A stretch of 24,898 bases of DNA from Bacteroidetes/Chlorobi group bacterium ChocPot_Mid (lineage in GTDB: Bacteria; Bacteroidota; Ignavibacteria; Kapaibacteriales; UBA2268), in NCBI GenBank assembly GCA_003731675.1, contig RCNQ01000025.1, forward strand, positions 1 to 24,898, read 5' to 3'. The translations under genes and the position numbers were made by a program. The notes beneath the pieces were generated by a model. That model did not search any database. It was given only the letters and a program-made list of their open reading frames with translations, and was not told where the DNA came from. Positions within the stretch are counted from its first letter, which is position 1. Each line of letters starts with the position of its first letter. Of this stretch, positions 23,590-24,898 are shown piece after piece.

Positions 23590-24898
23590 ATGAAAAAGAA
23601 AAAAGACAATAAAAATATCAATACAAAAATTGTTTTATCAAAGGATAAAACAAAAGAAACAACAATTAAATCTAATTCAGAAATATCAAAAAACCAATCA
23701 AATAGAAAAAAACAAAAGGAAATAAGATATTCATCTTTTGAACAAATTAATAAGAACTATTTTGTAAAAAAGGATTCTCGTGAGTTTGATGAAATAAATA
23801 TTTTGTTGGAAAGAATTGATAAATATATTTTTAACGATTTATATTTAAATACGGATTCAGTATTTCTTTTGGCTGTAAGCGGTGGTGTAGATTCGATAGT
23901 TATGCTTGATATTTTTGTCCAATTAACTTTTAAATATCCTTTGATGAAGCTGAGTGTAGCACATTTTAATCATAAATTAAGAAAAGAGACAGCCCAGCGA
24001 GACCAAAAATTTGTTGAAGATACTTGTAAAAAATATAATATTCCATTTTTTACAGGTGAAGAAGATGTAAAAAAATATGCAGAATTAAAGGGGATAGGAA
24101 TAGAATATGCTGCAAGGATTTTACGTTATCGTTTTTTAGAGAGAGTAGCCCAAAAAGTTGAAGCTCAATATCTTGCAACTGCACATACAGCGGATGATTC
24201 AGCAGAAACATTTTTTATTAATCTTTTCAGAGGTGCAGGTCTTACTGGTTTAAGCGGAATAGCATCTAAAAGGAATTTGTCCAGGAAATTATCTTTAGTC
24301 AGACCATTGATAAATATCCGAAAAGATGAGTTAATTCATTATGCTAAAGTGAGAGGGTTAAGTTGGAAGGAAGATGAAACAAATCAATTAATGAATTTTA
24401 CGAGAAATAAAATAAGACTCGACATAATTCCAAAAATCGAAGAGCATTTTTCACCTTCTGTGATAAATACGATAAATCGGGCACAGAAGCTATTACAAGG
24501 GGCTGACAGCATTATTGCAAAACAGATACAAAAAATCATACCCGGATTGATAAAGGAAAAGTCCAATGGCAGATTTAGTATTAAATTATCTGTTATATCA
24601 CTATTGGACTCTTTTCTTCAGGGAGAAATTATACAGAGAGTACTTTCAAACAATTTTAATTTACAAAATGTTCCAATGCTGACCATTGACAGGATTATTG
24701 AATTACAAAACAAACCAGTTGGTTCAGTTTGTGAAATAAATAAAAATTTCATTGTACTTAGGGATAGAGACACATTAATATTTTCAAGGACAGAATCAAA
24801 GAACGAAATATTTTTGCCAATTTCCAAAGAAGGTACTTTCGCAGTTGAAAATAAGAAAATAACTTTGGGTAAGGTAAGTAAAAGACAAATTAAGTTTA
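23590..24898 (+). CDS. tilS: tRNA(Ile)-lysidine synthase, 3' end outside window
   Basis: The frame is open from 23590 to the window end (436 residues seen). The enzyme attaches lysine to C34 of tRNA-Ile(CAU), changing its decoding to AUA. The PP-loop ATP site SGGVDS is at 97-102. AHTADDSAETFFINLFRGAGLTGLSGI and, later, TRNKIRLDIIPKI are strong TilS signatures, and a partial C-terminal domain follows. The PP-loop usually lies at about residue 20-30, so about 70 extra residues, very rich in Lys, Asn and Ser, precede it. An in-frame ATG at 23548 would add 14 more but lies only 8 nt past the terminator T-run. The extension keeps the same frame with no stop, so it appears coded, but translation could begin nearer the core. 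Ribosome-binding sequence is weak. Confidence 0.93.
   Translation, partial: MKKKKDNKNINTKIVLSKDKTKETTIKSNSEISKNQSNRKKQKEIRYSSFEQINKNYFVKKDSREFDEINILLERIDKYIFNDLYLNTDSVFLLAVSGGVDSIVMLDIFVQLTFKYPLMKLSVAHFNHKLRKETAQRDQKFVEDTCKKYNIPFFTGEEDVKKYAELKGIGIEYAARILRYRFLERVAQKVEAQYLATAHTADDSAETFFINLFRGAGLTGLSGIASKRNLSRKLSLVRPLINIRKDELIHYAKVRGLSWKEDETNQLMNFTRNKIRLDIIPKIEEHFSPSVINTINRAQKLLQGADSIIAKQIQKIIPGLIKEKSNGRFSIKLSVISLLDSFLQGEIIQRVLSNNFNLQNVPMLTIDRIIELQNKPVGSVCEINKNFIVLRDRDTLIFSRTESKNEIFLPISKEGTFAVENKKITLGKVSKRQIKF

Overview
This is an AT-rich (roughly one-third G+C by eye) bacterial chromosome segment carrying mostly core and house-keeping genes. Three things point to the Bacteroidota/Chlorobiota group, perhaps an Ignavibacteria- or Kapaibacteria-like lineage. 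A large secreted protein ends in a type IX secretion (T9SS type A) sorting tail. Several intergenic regions carry the TAnnTTTG -7 element typical of this group. Many starts have weak or partial Shine-Dalgarno sequences. The lineage is inferred, not shown: no rRNA is present. No CRISPR array, IS element, phage or integrase was seen.

Left part (1-3199): a minus-strand pair, guaB (IMP dehydrogenase) followed by an M24 prolidase/aminopeptidase, ends in a clear intrinsic terminator at 62-94. A 451-bp AT-rich divergent region separates it from a plus-strand cluster (3200-7762): a GH57/DUF1957 glucan branching enzyme, a Wzx-type flippase and UDP-galactopyranose mutase (glf). These three are joined by two TAATG stop/start overlaps and are followed by a small helical ORF. 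Directly after, at 7759-8655, is a decayed locus. The 5' part of a LolA-like lipoprotein-sorting gene has a frameshift and is fused out of frame to the 3' end of an outer-membrane beta-barrel gene.

Middle part (8666-13138): minus-strand pgeF and comEC overlap by 8 bp. A tRNA-Glu(CUC) with its own terminator lies on the plus strand. A compact minus-strand ECF-sigma / membrane anti-sigma / DUF4252 operon has overlapping genes and a candidate autoregulatory promoter (TGTAAC-N16-CGT). Next, metK and ahcY (13307-15853, plus) form the SAM synthesis / SAH recycling pair and share a bidirectional-looking terminator with an orphan histidine kinase lacking any sensor region.

Right part (16609-24898): a class I aminotransferase, a convergent EamA-type transporter with the best promoter in the window (TTG-N19-TATATTTG), a UMF1-family MFS transporter, the ~983-residue secreted Asp-box/Fn3/T9SS protein with a terminator, and the start of tilS, which runs off the window end and has an unusual lysine-rich N-terminal extension.

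I did not find a convincing new defence or mobile system. The items most worth a second look are the LolA/OMP deletion scar, the ECF operon and its promoter, the sensorless kinase, the glycan operon and the extended tilS.
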